Of a stretch of 64,000 nucleotides of DNA, positions 27,132 through 37,000 are shown in pieces. The number at the start of each line of letters is the position of its first letter. The first letter of the stretch is position 1. The notes beneath the pieces are model-generated. The model did no database searches and was not told where the DNA came from. It was given only the letters and a program-made list of their open reading frames with translations. Source of the stretch: Vibrio bathopelagicus (GTDB taxonomy: Bacteria > Pseudomonadota > Gammaproteobacteria > Enterobacterales > Vibrionaceae); NCBI RefSeq assembly GCF_014879975.1, contig NZ_CP062500.1:1984001-2048000 (forward strand), written 5' to 3'. The position numbers and the translations under genes were made by a program.

Positions 27132-27550
27132 TATTATGTCTTCCTATAAGAGCTGTTGAAAATTCGTTGCCATTATAATTAGCCCCACCAATCTATGGAA
27201 AATACCCCCTATCGATTCAATCTATAGACCGTGTAAAAAATGATCAAAACAAACACCTTAAAAATACCAAGAGAAATACAAAATCGATACATGACAAACA
27301 CTTACATTAAAAACCAGCTAAAAACAAAATGAATATTTAAATTTATAAACTTGAAAAAATAAGACATACGTCAATATTTTACTTAATCTAAAATTTATTT
27401 AAGCTTTGGAACTAGCCTAATTGATAATTCATCTATCTTTATTACTCCTTATAAAACATGTTGAAATACAATTATCATCACGCTATTGTTCTTCGAATCA
27501 ACAAACCATAAAAAAATATAATTTCTTTGTGTCAAAAGGTTAGTCGAATC
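27132..27550. other. Divergent promoter region of flp and the LysR gene
   Basis: Very AT-rich 419-bp region between flp (minus) and a LysR gene (plus). It contains the candidate flp -10 and the dyad listed separately. I see no other gene or RNA. Confidence 0.6.
27172..27227 (-). promoter_or_regulatory. flp promoter with activator-type sites
   Basis: Read on the minus strand, a perfect TATAAT (27172-27177) lies about 40 bp before the flp ATG, but the -35 position has only a poor match. Around it are two direct half-sites CAATCTATGG (27189-27198) and CAATCTATAG (27218-27227), 29 bp apart. The outer one is part of a 19-bp dyad, CTATCGATTCAATCTATAG (27209-27227), with one mismatch. A weak -35 plus upstream sites suggests activation, possibly by the divergent LysR protein. 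Confidence 0.55.
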
Positions 27551-28444
27551 ATGAAACTACATTTCGAAAATATTGTTTCGTTCATAGCAGTAGTTGAAGA
27601 AGGTTCATTTAGCTCTGCTGCACGTAAGCTTGGCAAGTCTCAGTCAACGGTTAGTACCGCTGTGCAAAACCTTGAGTCAGACTTGGGTTTCAATTTATTT
27701 AATAGAGAACACTCTAAAGTCTGGTTAACTGAGAAAGGAAAACGCCTATTCCAATTATCTTTACCTGTCGTATCGAAATATCGCGAGTTAATCACTATTG
27801 CAGAACAAATGAATCTATCCGACCAGATAGTTTACCGCGTGGGTATCGATCCATTAGTTTTCAACAAAAACGTTAAAAAGGCATTGCTGGCATTTTCAGA
27901 AGCTTTTCCTAATGTCGACCTACTTGTTGTGACCAAACCAAGTTTCGTTTTAGGAAATTACGTCAATGAAGGAAAGATAGACCTAGCGTTAGGTAACCCC
28001 TATCACAAGACAAATAACGACTTTAATATAGAAGAGCTTTTTCACGTCAACTGTTGGTGGGTGGCACACGAAGACTTGGTATCCTTGAAGTCTCATGCGG
28101 CATCTCAACGCGTTCTATTAATGGATGGCTGTGAAGAGCTACTGAATTTGTCAAACATCGCCTCATATAATCTATGGCGACTGGATGATTTAGCCACCAT
28201 TATCGAACTATGCAAAGCTCAAAAAGGCATTGCTTTTTTACCGGGATTTCTCATCGAAGGGAACGTAGAAGACAGTAAACTTAAGGTGATTACAGACCAT
28301 CCCGATTTTTTTGGTAAACGAGTTATTGCATCCCTTTTCTGGCAAATACATTCTGACTTTAGCTTGTTTAATCAATGGATTAAGGACGAACTAAAAACAA
28401 GTCCCAGTTATAAACAAACATTTATTGCTGACTTAGCCCAATAA
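27551..28444 (+). CDS. LysR family regulator next to the tad locus
   Basis: 297 aa from the ATG at 27551 (MKLHFENIVSFIAVVEEGSF). An in-frame TTG at 27529 would add a few residues and is less likely. The winged helix-turn-helix reads GSFSSAARKLGKSQSTVSTA then VQNLESDLG; the effector domain spans about 85-290. It is transcribed away from flp and is a candidate regulator of the pilus locus or of itself. The ligand is unknown. Confidence 0.85.
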   Translation: MKLHFENIVSFIAVVEEGSFSSAARKLGKSQSTVSTAVQNLESDLGFNLFNREHSKVWLTEKGKRLFQLSLPVVSKYRELITIAEQMNLSDQIVYRVGIDPLVFNKNVKKALLAFSEAFPNVDLLVVTKPSFVLGNYVNEGKIDLALGNPYHKTNNDFNIEELFHVNCWWVAHEDLVSLKSHAASQRVLLMDGCEELLNLSNIASYNLWRLDDLATIIELCKAQKGIAFLPGFLIEGNVEDSKLKVITDHPDFFGKRVIASLFWQIHSDFSLFNQWIKDELKTSPSYKQTFIADLAQ

Positions 28445-28804
28445 TGCTCTATTAAAATCATGACAATCACACTCTATTGCACGCCCCAGCTTCGAGTGTG
28501 ATATTTCAATGCCGACATTTATCGTATATAAACGCCAAGAAAAGCATATGAAATATATATAATTAACATTGGATACATCAATTAATATATGCATTTTTAT
28601 TTACTTCGAGTTTTTCATTACCTAGCCATTCATAAATTTGTAATAAAACCTAGATAGAAACTGGCCTTTAAGATTATTCAGCACTTAACTAATACTTAGT
28701 TTGTCACCAAGTCTCGATCAATGCCTCTTAAGCTATGAACACAGAAAGTCCGCCATAAATAGTGACGTTGGATAAAAGAAGAGCTTTTCTGTAGTTACAT
28801 CAAA
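28445..28804. other. AT-rich intergenic region, nothing recognised
   Basis: 360 bp between the convergent LysR and HxlR genes. I see no open frame with a ribosome-binding site, no strong hairpin and no RNA gene. Confidence 0.5.
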
Positions 28805-29128
28805 CTAGTCCCAGCTATCAGATTTTTTTACGATAATATCGACAATATCCGCTAGTTCTTTCCCTTTTTCTGTCAGGCCATAATACACAGTCACCGGAAC
28901 GGTTTCTTCTTGCCTGCGCCAGATAAAACCTTCTTTACTAAGTAACTTCAGCCTCTCACTAAGCACTTTACTAGACACTAGAGCCAACTGCTTTTGAATT
29001 TGTCCAAAGCGTATCTCGCTACTCAGACCTAATAACCAAACGATGTGAGCAGTCCACTTCGTAGAGATCAAGGTCAAATATTTATCAGCGCTACAGTAAC
29101 CTTCAGGTTGCTTACCCTGTTCACTCAT
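28805..29128 (-). CDS. HxlR family transcriptional regulator
   Basis: 107-aa winged helix-turn-helix protein. It has the HxlR pattern: an early Cys (EGYCSADKYLTLISTKWTAH), helix ELRFGQIQ-like segment (SSEIRFGQIQKQLALVSSKV), LSERLKLLSKEGFIWRRQ and the wing VPVTVYYGLTEKGKEL. GAGAGG precedes the ATG. Many HxlR proteins sense thiols or electrophiles through that Cys. It is divergent from a SnoaL-like gene with paired operator-like repeats between them. Confidence 0.87.
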   Translation of the reverse strand: MSEQGKQPEGYCSADKYLTLISTKWTAHIVWLLGLSSEIRFGQIQKQLALVSSKVLSERLKLLSKEGFIWRRQEETVPVTVYYGLTEKGKELADIVDIIVKKSDSWD

Positions 29129-29164
29129 ATTTACCTCTCAGCTTATTCAAATCACCAATTGCAT

Positions 29165-29198
29165 AGTTACTTAAAGGTAATTAGTTACTTTTAGGTAG
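29165..29198. promoter_or_regulatory. Tandem operator-like repeats between HxlR and SnoaL genes
   Basis: Two copies of AGTTACTTnnAGGTA, at 29165-29180 and 29183-29198, 18 bp apart. Each copy is itself a near-dyad (TTACTT...AGGTAA). They lie midway between the divergent start codons, a typical setting for HxlR binding. Confidence 0.6.
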
Positions 29199-29267
29199 CT
29201 AATTTCTTTTAGTAAGCACCCTATCTATTATGGCTTCAACACAAAACACAAACAAGCAGGTGGTTCC

Positions 29268-29681
29268 ATGAAGATATTTCTGTTCATAGTTTTAAACTTT
29301 ATAACGTTCTATTCTTACGCATCAACAGATTACAAAAAACCGCAGTCGCCAACAGAACTGCATCAACTTTTCGCTGAATACTTTTCAAAACAAGACATCG
29401 ATGGACTAGGCACTCTGTTCCATGAAGACGCCATATTCGTCCTGGATGCTCAGGGGAACCTTGCTAGAGGGCCAAAGGCTATCAAGCCTATATTGAAAAG
29501 TTACCTTCAAGGTGACGTTGAAATGCTGACCCATGATGTATCTATCCATGTTAACGGCGATACGGCTCTTATAAGGTCTGACTGGGAGATAGTTGGAGGC
29601 CCCAAAGGAACCGCTCTGGAAGTGATGAGATATGTCGATGGAGGCTGGCTATACGTTATTGACAACCCGAATGGATTTTAA
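29268..29681 (+). CDS. Exported SnoaL/NTF2-like protein
   Basis: 137 aa with a signal peptide (MKIFLFIVLNFITFYSYA). The mature part fits an NTF2-like fold of the SnoaL/DUF4440 type: an initial helix pair LHQLFAEYFSKQDIDGLGTL, then FHEDAIFVLDAQGN, ARGPKAIKPIL, and a C-terminal sheet ending WLYVIDNPNGF. The family covers small-molecule binding proteins and isomerases, so the reaction is unknown. Probably controlled by the divergent HxlR protein. Confidence 0.75.
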   Translation: MKIFLFIVLNFITFYSYASTDYKKPQSPTELHQLFAEYFSKQDIDGLGTLFHEDAIFVLDAQGNLARGPKAIKPILKSYLQGDVEMLTHDVSIHVNGDTALIRSDWEIVGGPKGTALEVMRYVDGGWLYVIDNPNGF

Positions 29682-29750
29682 TTGGCCATCACAGTTTGGA
29701 GCATTGAAGGACAAAGTCTAAAAGCTTTGTAGGCAATAAATTACAGGTAC

Positions 29751-29780
29751 AAAAAAGCCCACGCTAGGTGGGCTTTTTTG
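29751..29780. terminator. Bidirectional terminator at the left end of the defence island
   Basis: Stem AGCCCAC / GTGGGCT flanked by six A on the left and six T on the right, so it can act on both strands. It lies 70 bp after the SnoaL-like stop and about 155 bp after the helicase stop. Confidence 0.88.
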
Positions 29781-29935
29781 CTTGTTCATAAAGAACGAAT
29801 TTGGTGCGCTACTGGACTCTACTATCATACCTATCTTTTTGATTAAAATAATAATTATAAAAATAGAGCTTTAAGATGTTACTTTAGTAACTATCGACCT
29901 TCAACTTACACATTGGCTACAGATTTTTGAAAAGA

Positions 29936-32900
29936 CTACAGCTTATCTTGATGATCTACTATGTACTCTAATCTATCCGCTTCAACAGCTAGAGTATAAG
30001 TACAATAGACAAACTCTTCCCAACTGAAGTTATCTAGTGGATGGATAATCCGTCCACTTATACCCCCCTCTTGGTCAAGCAAAAACTCAACAACATCGAT
30101 TTTCTTGTTTCTCATCCACGTGTATTGAACAATTTTCTTGTCTTTATTGACACCAAACTTAGCTATATTTTCAGCTAAGACAGCCTTACTAATTAAGAGG
30201 CATAAACCATCGAGCTCATAGACCTCGACAGTATGATAACGCCGTAATGCTTCATGCCCAATATCAAACCTTAAGGCGATATGGTCTGGCTTATAAGTTA
30301 CATCGACAGTGACATCTAACAGATGATTATTCAGTTGTAATGAAGAATAGCGAACATCTTTAGAATAACTAAGAAGGCATTCAGATTGAGGAAAATGCTT
30401 TTCTCCCTTAAGGCGTTGGAGTCCAAGTCTGTCAAAGGAGAACTCAATTTCCTGAGCTTGTGTAATCGTATTATCACCAACAAGCATTTCACTATTCGCA
30501 TACAACTGGTAACTACCAGATCCAGTTTCAACAGCAAGAGTCCGATGCGGTTTTTGCCAGCATTCCTTTTGCATGTATTCGAACAAGCAATCGTTAGAAA
30601 GTTGGTAGTGAGCTAATTCACGTTCGGTGTGAAATAACAGATCCCCAGTCCTTTTCGCTGCACTAATTTGCGCTGTTACTTTTTCACCAATAGATTGCTC
30701 AAATTGCTCAACAAGTGATTTTACGTGCGCAACCGTATCGCTTACTGTAGTACTATGCTTTTCAATAATGCCTTGCTTTATCTCTGATAAATCAGGGAAT
30801 GAAAATTCTGCATAAGGCGACTTCAAAAAACTGACTATCTGAGATGGAATATCAGACTTATCACTCAGAGCTTCGTCTGTATTTACAGTATCGAGTGGTT
30901 TTGTTGTTGGCTGTTCAAGCTCATGAAGTGATTCGATAAAATCATTCAGGTTATGACATAACTGTCTAACTTGTAGCAGTTCAATGCTTTCTTTTATGTA
31001 GGGAAAAGCAACCTGTATCAGATCATCTTCTAATGTCACTTTACCTTCAGATTCTCCATGCGAGATGAATCGACGTTGCGTAAGAGATGCTACTCGATCT
31101 ACACGTCCTGTTTTTTGTTCAATACTCACAGGAGAGCCGGATAAACCGTAGTGAACCACACTGTCACAGAAGGAATGTAAATCTTCGCCCTCTTGGAATA
31201 CATTCGTTGATATCAGCGCCAATGGGTATCCCGGCATCCGAAATTTACGAGCCTGGGCAGAACGAATACCATAGGTTTCACCTGTTGCGCCAATAACAGG
31301 TGATACAGGGTTTAATCTTTTACTTAGAAACGAACGTCTCTCATCTTGTTTTTTATCGAGAACTTCAGGGATATTCACTTTAATAATGTGATCCAGTTGA
31401 TCTGCTAGTGCTGATAGTTCTTGGTATGTTGAGAAGCCCGCACTCTTTTGTTGTTGCTTAATACGCGAGACTAGATCTTTTAGTAAATCAGTGCGGTCTT
31501 TTGATTTAAGTTTACCCGGAGATTGCTTCAAACGGGATAGATAGAGATCAATGATACCATGCCCAGTTCTTAGGCATAAACTAATAACCTGGCTATGAAC
31601 GTCTAGTTTCTCTAGTAGCGCAACACAATCTCCATTGTTCATGAGTGCAGAGTAGAGAGCATCTTGAAGTGGAAATATAACTTGTAATAAGTTTTTTTTC
31701 TGAAGTTCAGTGTAGAAAGTTTCTCTAGATAGATGTTTCTGGAGTACATCGAGCGACACATCCCCATTATTATTAATCGATGGGGAGTAATGTGTCACTA
31801 AGCCTTGTAGTAAAGGTTCCAAGAACAAATATTTAGTATCAGAGCACATTAACCATTCAATAAAGCCCAGCTGACAAGCCCTGAATTCATCTAGCTTGTT
31901 TTTCGGTTGTTTGGAATCCCTGTACTTCCTTGCATACGTTAACAAATCATCCTGATTTTTCGTAATAAGCTTTTCTAAGTTACCCAGTTCCTTTTGATTC
32001 GTTAGGATAAACGCTGCCCAATTATGCTCAAAAATCAGACCAATCGCCCGATTTTTAGATGATGTCGCTTTACGAATATCGTCTGGAGTACTCAAATTCG
32101 ATACCGAGTTTACCGTAATATCAACCGCTTCTTGAGTTAATTTTCCACGGAAAAACCAAGAGAAAAATGTATCATTCTTCGGGGGTTGGTTATCATCAGG
32201 CGTCCCCTCTTTGCCTTCAATATATTCCCCTTCAGAAATGCCCTCTTCCTTATAACGGCTGTCGTGTCTATATGCTTCAAATAATGTTTTAAACATTGAA
32301 TTCATTGGCTTGTATAAGCTCAACTCTTCAGAAATGTAACTTTCTAACCACTGACTATAGTGATCATCGAGCTTGTCTTTCAGTTCTTTCACACTCTTCA
32401 CACGTCTTACGAAGACAATCTGTTTTTTGTTCTGTTTAAATAACTTGCCACTTAGCTGTTCGCAAACGGTATCCATTTTGGGATGAGGTAAAGTGGTACC
32501 AAGATTTGACTCCTTGTAGCTTTCAACAATACGATCAAGGACATTTCTATCTTGAGCATCCTTCGTGTCTCTGTCGGTATCATCATTATCGAACTGAACA
32601 GGCAATGATTTTGCTGTTTGTGCATAGCTTTCAAAACTAGCCATCATACCGATTTGAAATGCAGGGCTGTCCCCTGCTCTATTTAGGCTCTCACCAACTT
32701 TCTTTTGAACCAGTGCTGTAACCAATTTTTGATGATCACTTTTTAGCTGAACTTGTGCCGAGGCGCCATCTCTATGCTCTTTTCGATACATGTTTCGAGT
32801 ATGGTCACGGCCATTCACTTCAATACGGTTCAGTCTTCTCACCATAAAGTGGCGAAGGTGTTTCACTATATTTTCTTTATCGTCGTTAAATATATTGTCT

Positions 32901-33712
32901 GGTAGGAGGTTTCCTTTTCCTACCAATCTCAACTGATTTCTCAGCTGGTTTATATTCCGATCATATGGTGTAGCTGACAGGAGAAGTGCATTTTTTACCC
33001 TTGGCTGTAAATTGCCATTGAAACCTAAAACCTTAGACAACACCTGATTGCGATCGCTGCTTTCAAAGCCATGTTTAAAGTTATGTGCCTCGTCAATAAT
33101 GATAAGATCAAAAGTAGGCAAGATGTAATTCAGAGCTTCAGCATATCTATCTTTAACATCATGCTTAGACTCAATGATCTTAATCCAGGTTTTAGCTGGT
33201 ACAAGTTCTTGCAACTCATCGCAGCGCTTTTCCCATAGAAATAGGTCATCATTCAAACTGATACTAAAACTGTCTTTAGAAATAAAGTAATCAGCATAAT
33301 ATCCACTCGAAGCAGCGTAGATCATCTCCGGAACATTGTTGCAGCTAATATGGGGAACAGCCGATTTTCCATCTGGGGTACGAATACGATACTGAGAAAC
33401 TTTCACATTATGTGCAATAAAGCTTCTGTACTCTTTTAACCATTTATCCTGAACATTCTTACTCGGACAGATATAAAGAACCCTTAGCGATGGGTTGAAA
33501 TAGCGCATCAAGGCCACAACACCAAGTGCTATGTAAGTCTTCCCCATTCCTACTTCATCAGCAAGATAGCCAAGCCCCACACTAGGATCTGCAATCATAT
33601 TATGCAGAGCGACTGCGCCTTCTAGCTGAACTTTTCCTAAAGGTATTAGAGATTCTTGCCCTCCTGAAAAATCGACCAATTCTCGGGCATTTTCCAAATC
33701 TAGCATTGTCAT
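29936..33712 (-). CDS. SNF2-like superfamily 2 helicase of candidate defence operon
   Basis: 1258 aa. N-terminal RecA-like lobe: ADEVGMGKTYIALG (Walker A, about 51-64), LIIIDEAHNFKHG (DEAH, about 205-217) and LLLSATPYDRN (about 245). C-terminal lobe: LALISTNVFQEGEDLHSFCD and SIEQKTGRVDRV (motif VI, about 860-871). A long insertion (about 380-760) separates the lobes and a ~350-residue tail has no family I know. The layout resembles helicases of other defence systems (DISARM DrmD, DpdE-like) but the neighbours differ. It should translocate on DNA or RNA using ATP. It is the last gene of a six-gene operon, 14 bp after the phospholipase-D-family gene. Which nucleic acid it acts on is unknown. 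Confidence 0.85.
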   Translation of the reverse strand: MTMLDLENARELVDFSGGQESLIPLGKVQLEGAVALHNMIADPSVGLGYLADEVGMGKTYIALGVVALMRYFNPSLRVLYICPSKNVQDKWLKEYRSFIAHNVKVSQYRIRTPDGKSAVPHISCNNVPEMIYAASSGYYADYFISKDSFSISLNDDLFLWEKRCDELQELVPAKTWIKIIESKHDVKDRYAEALNYILPTFDLIIIDEAHNFKHGFESSDRNQVLSKVLGFNGNLQPRVKNALLLSATPYDRNINQLRNQLRLVGKGNLLPDNIFNDDKENIVKHLRHFMVRRLNRIEVNGRDHTRNMYRKEHRDGASAQVQLKSDHQKLVTALVQKKVGESLNRAGDSPAFQIGMMASFESYAQTAKSLPVQFDNDDTDRDTKDAQDRNVLDRIVESYKESNLGTTLPHPKMDTVCEQLSGKLFKQNKKQIVFVRRVKSVKELKDKLDDHYSQWLESYISEELSLYKPMNSMFKTLFEAYRHDSRYKEEGISEGEYIEGKEGTPDDNQPPKNDTFFSWFFRGKLTQEAVDITVNSVSNLSTPDDIRKATSSKNRAIGLIFEHNWAAFILTNQKELGNLEKLITKNQDDLLTYARKYRDSKQPKNKLDEFRACQLGFIEWLMCSDTKYLFLEPLLQGLVTHYSPSINNNGDVSLDVLQKHLSRETFYTELQKKNLLQVIFPLQDALYSALMNNGDCVALLEKLDVHSQVISLCLRTGHGIIDLYLSRLKQSPGKLKSKDRTDLLKDLVSRIKQQQKSAGFSTYQELSALADQLDHIIKVNIPEVLDKKQDERRSFLSKRLNPVSPVIGATGETYGIRSAQARKFRMPGYPLALISTNVFQEGEDLHSFCDSVVHYGLSGSPVSIEQKTGRVDRVASLTQRRFISHGESEGKVTLEDDLIQVAFPYIKESIELLQVRQLCHNLNDFIESLHELEQPTTKPLDTVNTDEALSDKSDIPSQIVSFLKSPYAEFSFPDLSEIKQGIIEKHSTTVSDTVAHVKSLVEQFEQSIGEKVTAQISAAKRTGDLLFHTERELAHYQLSNDCLFEYMQKECWQKPHRTLAVETGSGSYQLYANSEMLVGDNTITQAQEIEFSFDRLGLQRLKGEKHFPQSECLLSYSKDVRYSSLQLNNHLLDVTVDVTYKPDHIALRFDIGHEALRRYHTVEVYELDGLCLLISKAVLAENIAKFGVNKDKKIVQYTWMRNKKIDVVEFLLDQEGGISGRIIHPLDNFSWEEFVYCTYTLAVEADRLEYIVDHQDKL

Positions 33713-33726
33713 AGTTGGTCACTCAT

Positions 33727-35730
33727 TTATTGAACCGATTCAGTGTCGTAGGGATGAGAAAACTGGGTTTCAAACCAATTAAAAAATCGCTGACGATCTT
33801 TTGCTGAATTATTGTCGAGTTTGATATCGTCACTATGTTTAAGTGCTCTGATGCGCCTTTCAATTTCATTGATCAACCCTTCAACATTTGAACGACAAAC
33901 AAAGTCATCGTCATTCAGAATTTCCAATGCAGAAAGGGATAATAAATAAGCAATAATTCCATCGTAATTTTCTGACTCTTTGTCATACACACATTGAATA
34001 AGCGAAGGTAAGCTATCTATACCAGCCCCTGTTAGGTAATAGTCAACTTGTTCTGAAGCATCGTTTGCAAAGGCAACTTTTAGACGTTGATTTAAAATTT
34101 TAAATGCTTGGAAAATTTCGGCATATTCGCAGAAGAACTGGTTTTCAACCTGGTCGTCATCAATGCCCGTGATCTCTCCACCGGCTTTTGTTAATACCAA
34201 TCTATTGATGAAGGCGTTATCTAGTACAAGCTGACGTTGCTCTGGCTTCATACCTGAATAGATAGCGAGTATTTGTTGAGGTGTTAAAGTTGGAAGTTCA
34301 ATAGGTTTATGTGTCCAGCTTGTTTGTTGAATCATAATCCTATGAGTTGTAAACGGTTTATTCGTTCTCTCATTCACACCACTGACTTCCATCAGAGAAC
34401 TGTTTTTTAAAGCGTCTTCAAGATTTATACTCGGCTCACAATGCGTTTCATTGTAAGTAACTTGCCACGGATTGGTGACAACGTCACCATTGGGACCATG
34501 AAGTTGGATCTCATACTTCATGCACTTTGATGTTCGACCAATCAGTGTTTTTTCTTTCCAGTCATACGTTAAGTAGAACTCAGGTAAGGTTTCATCACTA
34601 TCAGCATCCCCCTCAGGTCCTTCTTCGATTGTCGATGGCTCAAATTTAACGAATGCTTTCTGTTGAAGAGGTTCAAGCATCGATTTGATTTTTGGTAACC
34701 TAACAAAGAACCCCGACTCCACATTTTCAGAGGTTGCCATATGGCTGAAGTTCACAGAGCCAATAAATACCCATGATTGCATTCCGTTATAAAAATGAAA
34801 AATTTTGGCATGCAGCTTACGAAAAACATCTTGATTTAACCCTAATGAAGTCTGCAGTTCTTCTGTCCATTGCCCCCACTCAATATCATCACTGTCATTG
34901 ATGTGTTCAAAAAATTCTTTCTGGCAAAATGCCGTTTCCTCTTCATCTTGTGGTAAAAGCATGGTTATGCTTTTAACGCCAAGAGGATAAAATTTTTGAT
35001 GTAACTTACTTTTAGGATCGTCAGGAAAAAATGGCGATATAATTTCTAATTTCCAATTCTTATATTGGTTAAGTACTTCACTTTGTTTCAAAAACTTAAA
35101 AAAATCACCTTTGGTTCTTTCCAGATCAAAATAGTGAACCGTTGGAGCACGATTAAAATAAGTACAGTCTTCTAAGAAACTTTTAATAGCCGTAATTGCA
35201 TCAGAGTTGATATTACGATGTCGATTTGACTCTAGGAAGGCGATGTCTGACTTTAAGCGGTTCAAAAAACGTTGTTTTACATTACCACTCGATACATCTT
35301 CCCAATGCTGTACCTCTATGTTTTCCCACCAACCTTTTTGGGTCAGATTATTTGAACCAGAAGAAAACAGAAGTGTTTGATTTCCATCATCATCCTCACC
35401 CAGTAGGTAAATATTTTTGGCATGAAATGCACGGTTACCTGCGGTGACACCATGGCACAGGTACTCCATTTGAGGTGACTGCTCTTTCTTGAACACTTTT
35501 GCATCATAGAATACATCAATGCTTAAATCTGATTCCCTAAGTATTTCTCTAATTTGAAATAGCTTAACGCGCTCGTCAGTCGAGTAAGGTGTATGTGTTG
35601 GCAATAGTTCGGGAATTACTTCTAATTCGAAAAAATTGGGCTCAAATGTATATGAAGTGAAAACAGCTGCGATTATATGTTTGTCATTGATTACCGAGGC
35701 CAATGCATTGGTGATTGAAGATTTCTCCAT
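33727..35730 (-). CDS. Phospholipase D-family nuclease-like protein
   Basis: 667 aa with two complete HKD half-sites: FHAKNIYLLGEDDDGNQTLL followed by SSGSNNLT (about 100-130), and LHAKIFHFYNGM followed by GSVNFSHMA (about 306-332). Two such motifs form one active site in this superfamily, which contains both lipases and nucleases. Beside a helicase in a defence operon, a nuclease role is more likely. The ~300-residue C-terminal region is unrecognised. It starts 1 bp after the 422-aa gene ends, so translation is coupled. Confidence 0.82.
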   Translation of the reverse strand: MEKSSITNALASVINDKHIIAAVFTSYTFEPNFFELEVIPELLPTHTPYSTDERVKLFQIREILRESDLSIDVFYDAKVFKKEQSPQMEYLCHGVTAGNRAFHAKNIYLLGEDDDGNQTLLFSSGSNNLTQKGWWENIEVQHWEDVSSGNVKQRFLNRLKSDIAFLESNRHRNINSDAITAIKSFLEDCTYFNRAPTVHYFDLERTKGDFFKFLKQSEVLNQYKNWKLEIISPFFPDDPKSKLHQKFYPLGVKSITMLLPQDEEETAFCQKEFFEHINDSDDIEWGQWTEELQTSLGLNQDVFRKLHAKIFHFYNGMQSWVFIGSVNFSHMATSENVESGFFVRLPKIKSMLEPLQQKAFVKFEPSTIEEGPEGDADSDETLPEFYLTYDWKEKTLIGRTSKCMKYEIQLHGPNGDVVTNPWQVTYNETHCEPSINLEDALKNSSLMEVSGVNERTNKPFTTHRIMIQQTSWTHKPIELPTLTPQQILAIYSGMKPEQRQLVLDNAFINRLVLTKAGGEITGIDDDQVENQFFCEYAEIFQAFKILNQRLKVAFANDASEQVDYYLTGAGIDSLPSLIQCVYDKESENYDGIIAYLLSLSALEILNDDDFVCRSNVEGLINEIERRIRALKHSDDIKLDNNSAKDRQRFFNWFETQFSHPYDTESVQ

Positions 35731-35731
35731 A

Positions 35732-37000
35732 CTATTTCCCCTCGGAAATCATAAGATTTTGATAAGTTAATGCCATGGTTAAAAATGAGCCAATAAAATA
35801 GTCATACGCCCATTTTTTTCTTAATTCTTCAGTGTTTAATAGTTTTGCTGATTCGCTTTTGATCAACACGTCGAGTTTCTTATTTTCATCAACTCGAATC
35901 CATGCTGCGCCACCTCGCTTCTGCATGACTACCTTATTAAGATCAATGATCATCGTGATAGCATTGGTAAAATCATAAGATTTGATTTGTTTAAGGATCA
36001 TTGAAATTTGATCTTTTCGCGGATAGTTAGACTGTGGTAATTCGTCTGGCAGATAAGAAAAATCAAACTCTTTATCTTCTAAAGTCTTAATGACTTTTTC
36101 TAACTCAACACCATGCTGGGTCTGGCAGTATTGGAAAATGTTATTGATAGCCGCTAGTACTTCATCTACCACAGTAATCTCTTTGAGCGCAGACTTTAAC
36201 TGAGGTGAAATGTTTTTGTTTAGCAGTTCATTAATATAACTATCTTTGTTACTCATAAGAATTCGATTTTTAACTAGCTCCTGAGTATGACGCCATAGCT
36301 CTTGCTGTAGGCAGTTTTGCCCCTGTTCTAACTTTGTGGAGCTAGTAATACCGACTAACAGTTGTTCAAGCATATTTAACGTGATAGCTGGATTAGCCAG
36401 CATATCCATAAATTCAGCGGAATAGCTTTCTAAACGTTGAACTGAGATTTCTTTAGCACTAATCATTTCTTGAATTGCTGGCTTATCAACAAGAGCTTCT
36501 AACTGCAAAGCAATTTGTAATCCGCTTTCGGTTAATTCCCTATCATTACCACGAATAAGACCAGTGTCTCTCATTGCGGAAGAATAAAGCCCCCACAGCC
36601 CATAACTGGCTTGATTACTCAGTATTTGTTCTTTACCTGTACCAATCGCAATTTTATTTTGCTCATTCATGCGCTGTGAAACACGGTTAATCCCCATAAT
36701 TGCATTAGATTGCCCAATACGCCTTAAATAGGCTGCAACTTGTTCATAACGTAAAAAGTATTCTCGAATTTGCTTATTGCGAGCTGTTGGCTCTGATTCA
36801 CTAGCCAATTCATTTGCCCAGTAAAAACCAAGTAATGCCGTTGTGAAGTTTTCAAGAGAAGAAGTAATTGTTGTTAGATTTCCGATGACATTACGGCCTA
36901 AAGTACTCCAAACCAACTCGAAGCCCAAAGGGTCTCTGGAGCCTTTGGGCTTCGAACGGTCATCAAGAAGAGACAATAATGGCATGCTCAGTGGCCTCAA
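35732..37000 (-). CDS. Unrecognised 422-aa protein of candidate defence operon
   Basis: I do not recognise a family. The protein is mainly helical, without signal peptide or membrane segments. It has LRRIGQSNAIMGINRVSQRM and a segment SQASYGLWGLYSSAMRDTGL-like around residues 125-150, which recalls winged-helix restriction- or replication-associated accessory proteins, but this is only an impression. The start at 37000 overlaps the upstream HEPN gene by 38 bp; an ATG at 36985 is an alternative. Its fixed place between HEPN and phospholipase-D genes suggests a structural or specificity subunit. Confidence 0.7.
   Translation of the reverse strand: MRPLSMPLLSLLDDRSKPKGSRDPLGFELVWSTLGRNVIGNLTTITSSLENFTTALLGFYWANELASESEPTARNKQIREYFLRYEQVAAYLRRIGQSNAIMGINRVSQRMNEQNKIAIGTGKEQILSNQASYGLWGLYSSAMRDTGLIRGNDRELTESGLQIALQLEALVDKPAIQEMISAKEISVQRLESYSAEFMDMLANPAITLNMLEQLLVGITSSTKLEQGQNCLQQELWRHTQELVKNRILMSNKDSYINELLNKNISPQLKSALKEITVVDEVLAAINNIFQYCQTQHGVELEKVIKTLEDKEFDFSYLPDELPQSNYPRKDQISMILKQIKSYDFTNAITMIIDLNKVVMQKRGGAAWIRVDENKKLDVLIKSESAKLLNTEELRKKWAYDYFIGSFLTMALTYQNLMISEGK

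Noticed and set aside
29781..29935. Attachment site or tRNA remnant at the left edge of the defence island
   Set aside because: I see no tRNA-like sequence, integrase or flanking direct repeat; the right edge of the island is outside the window, so a repeat pair cannot be tested.
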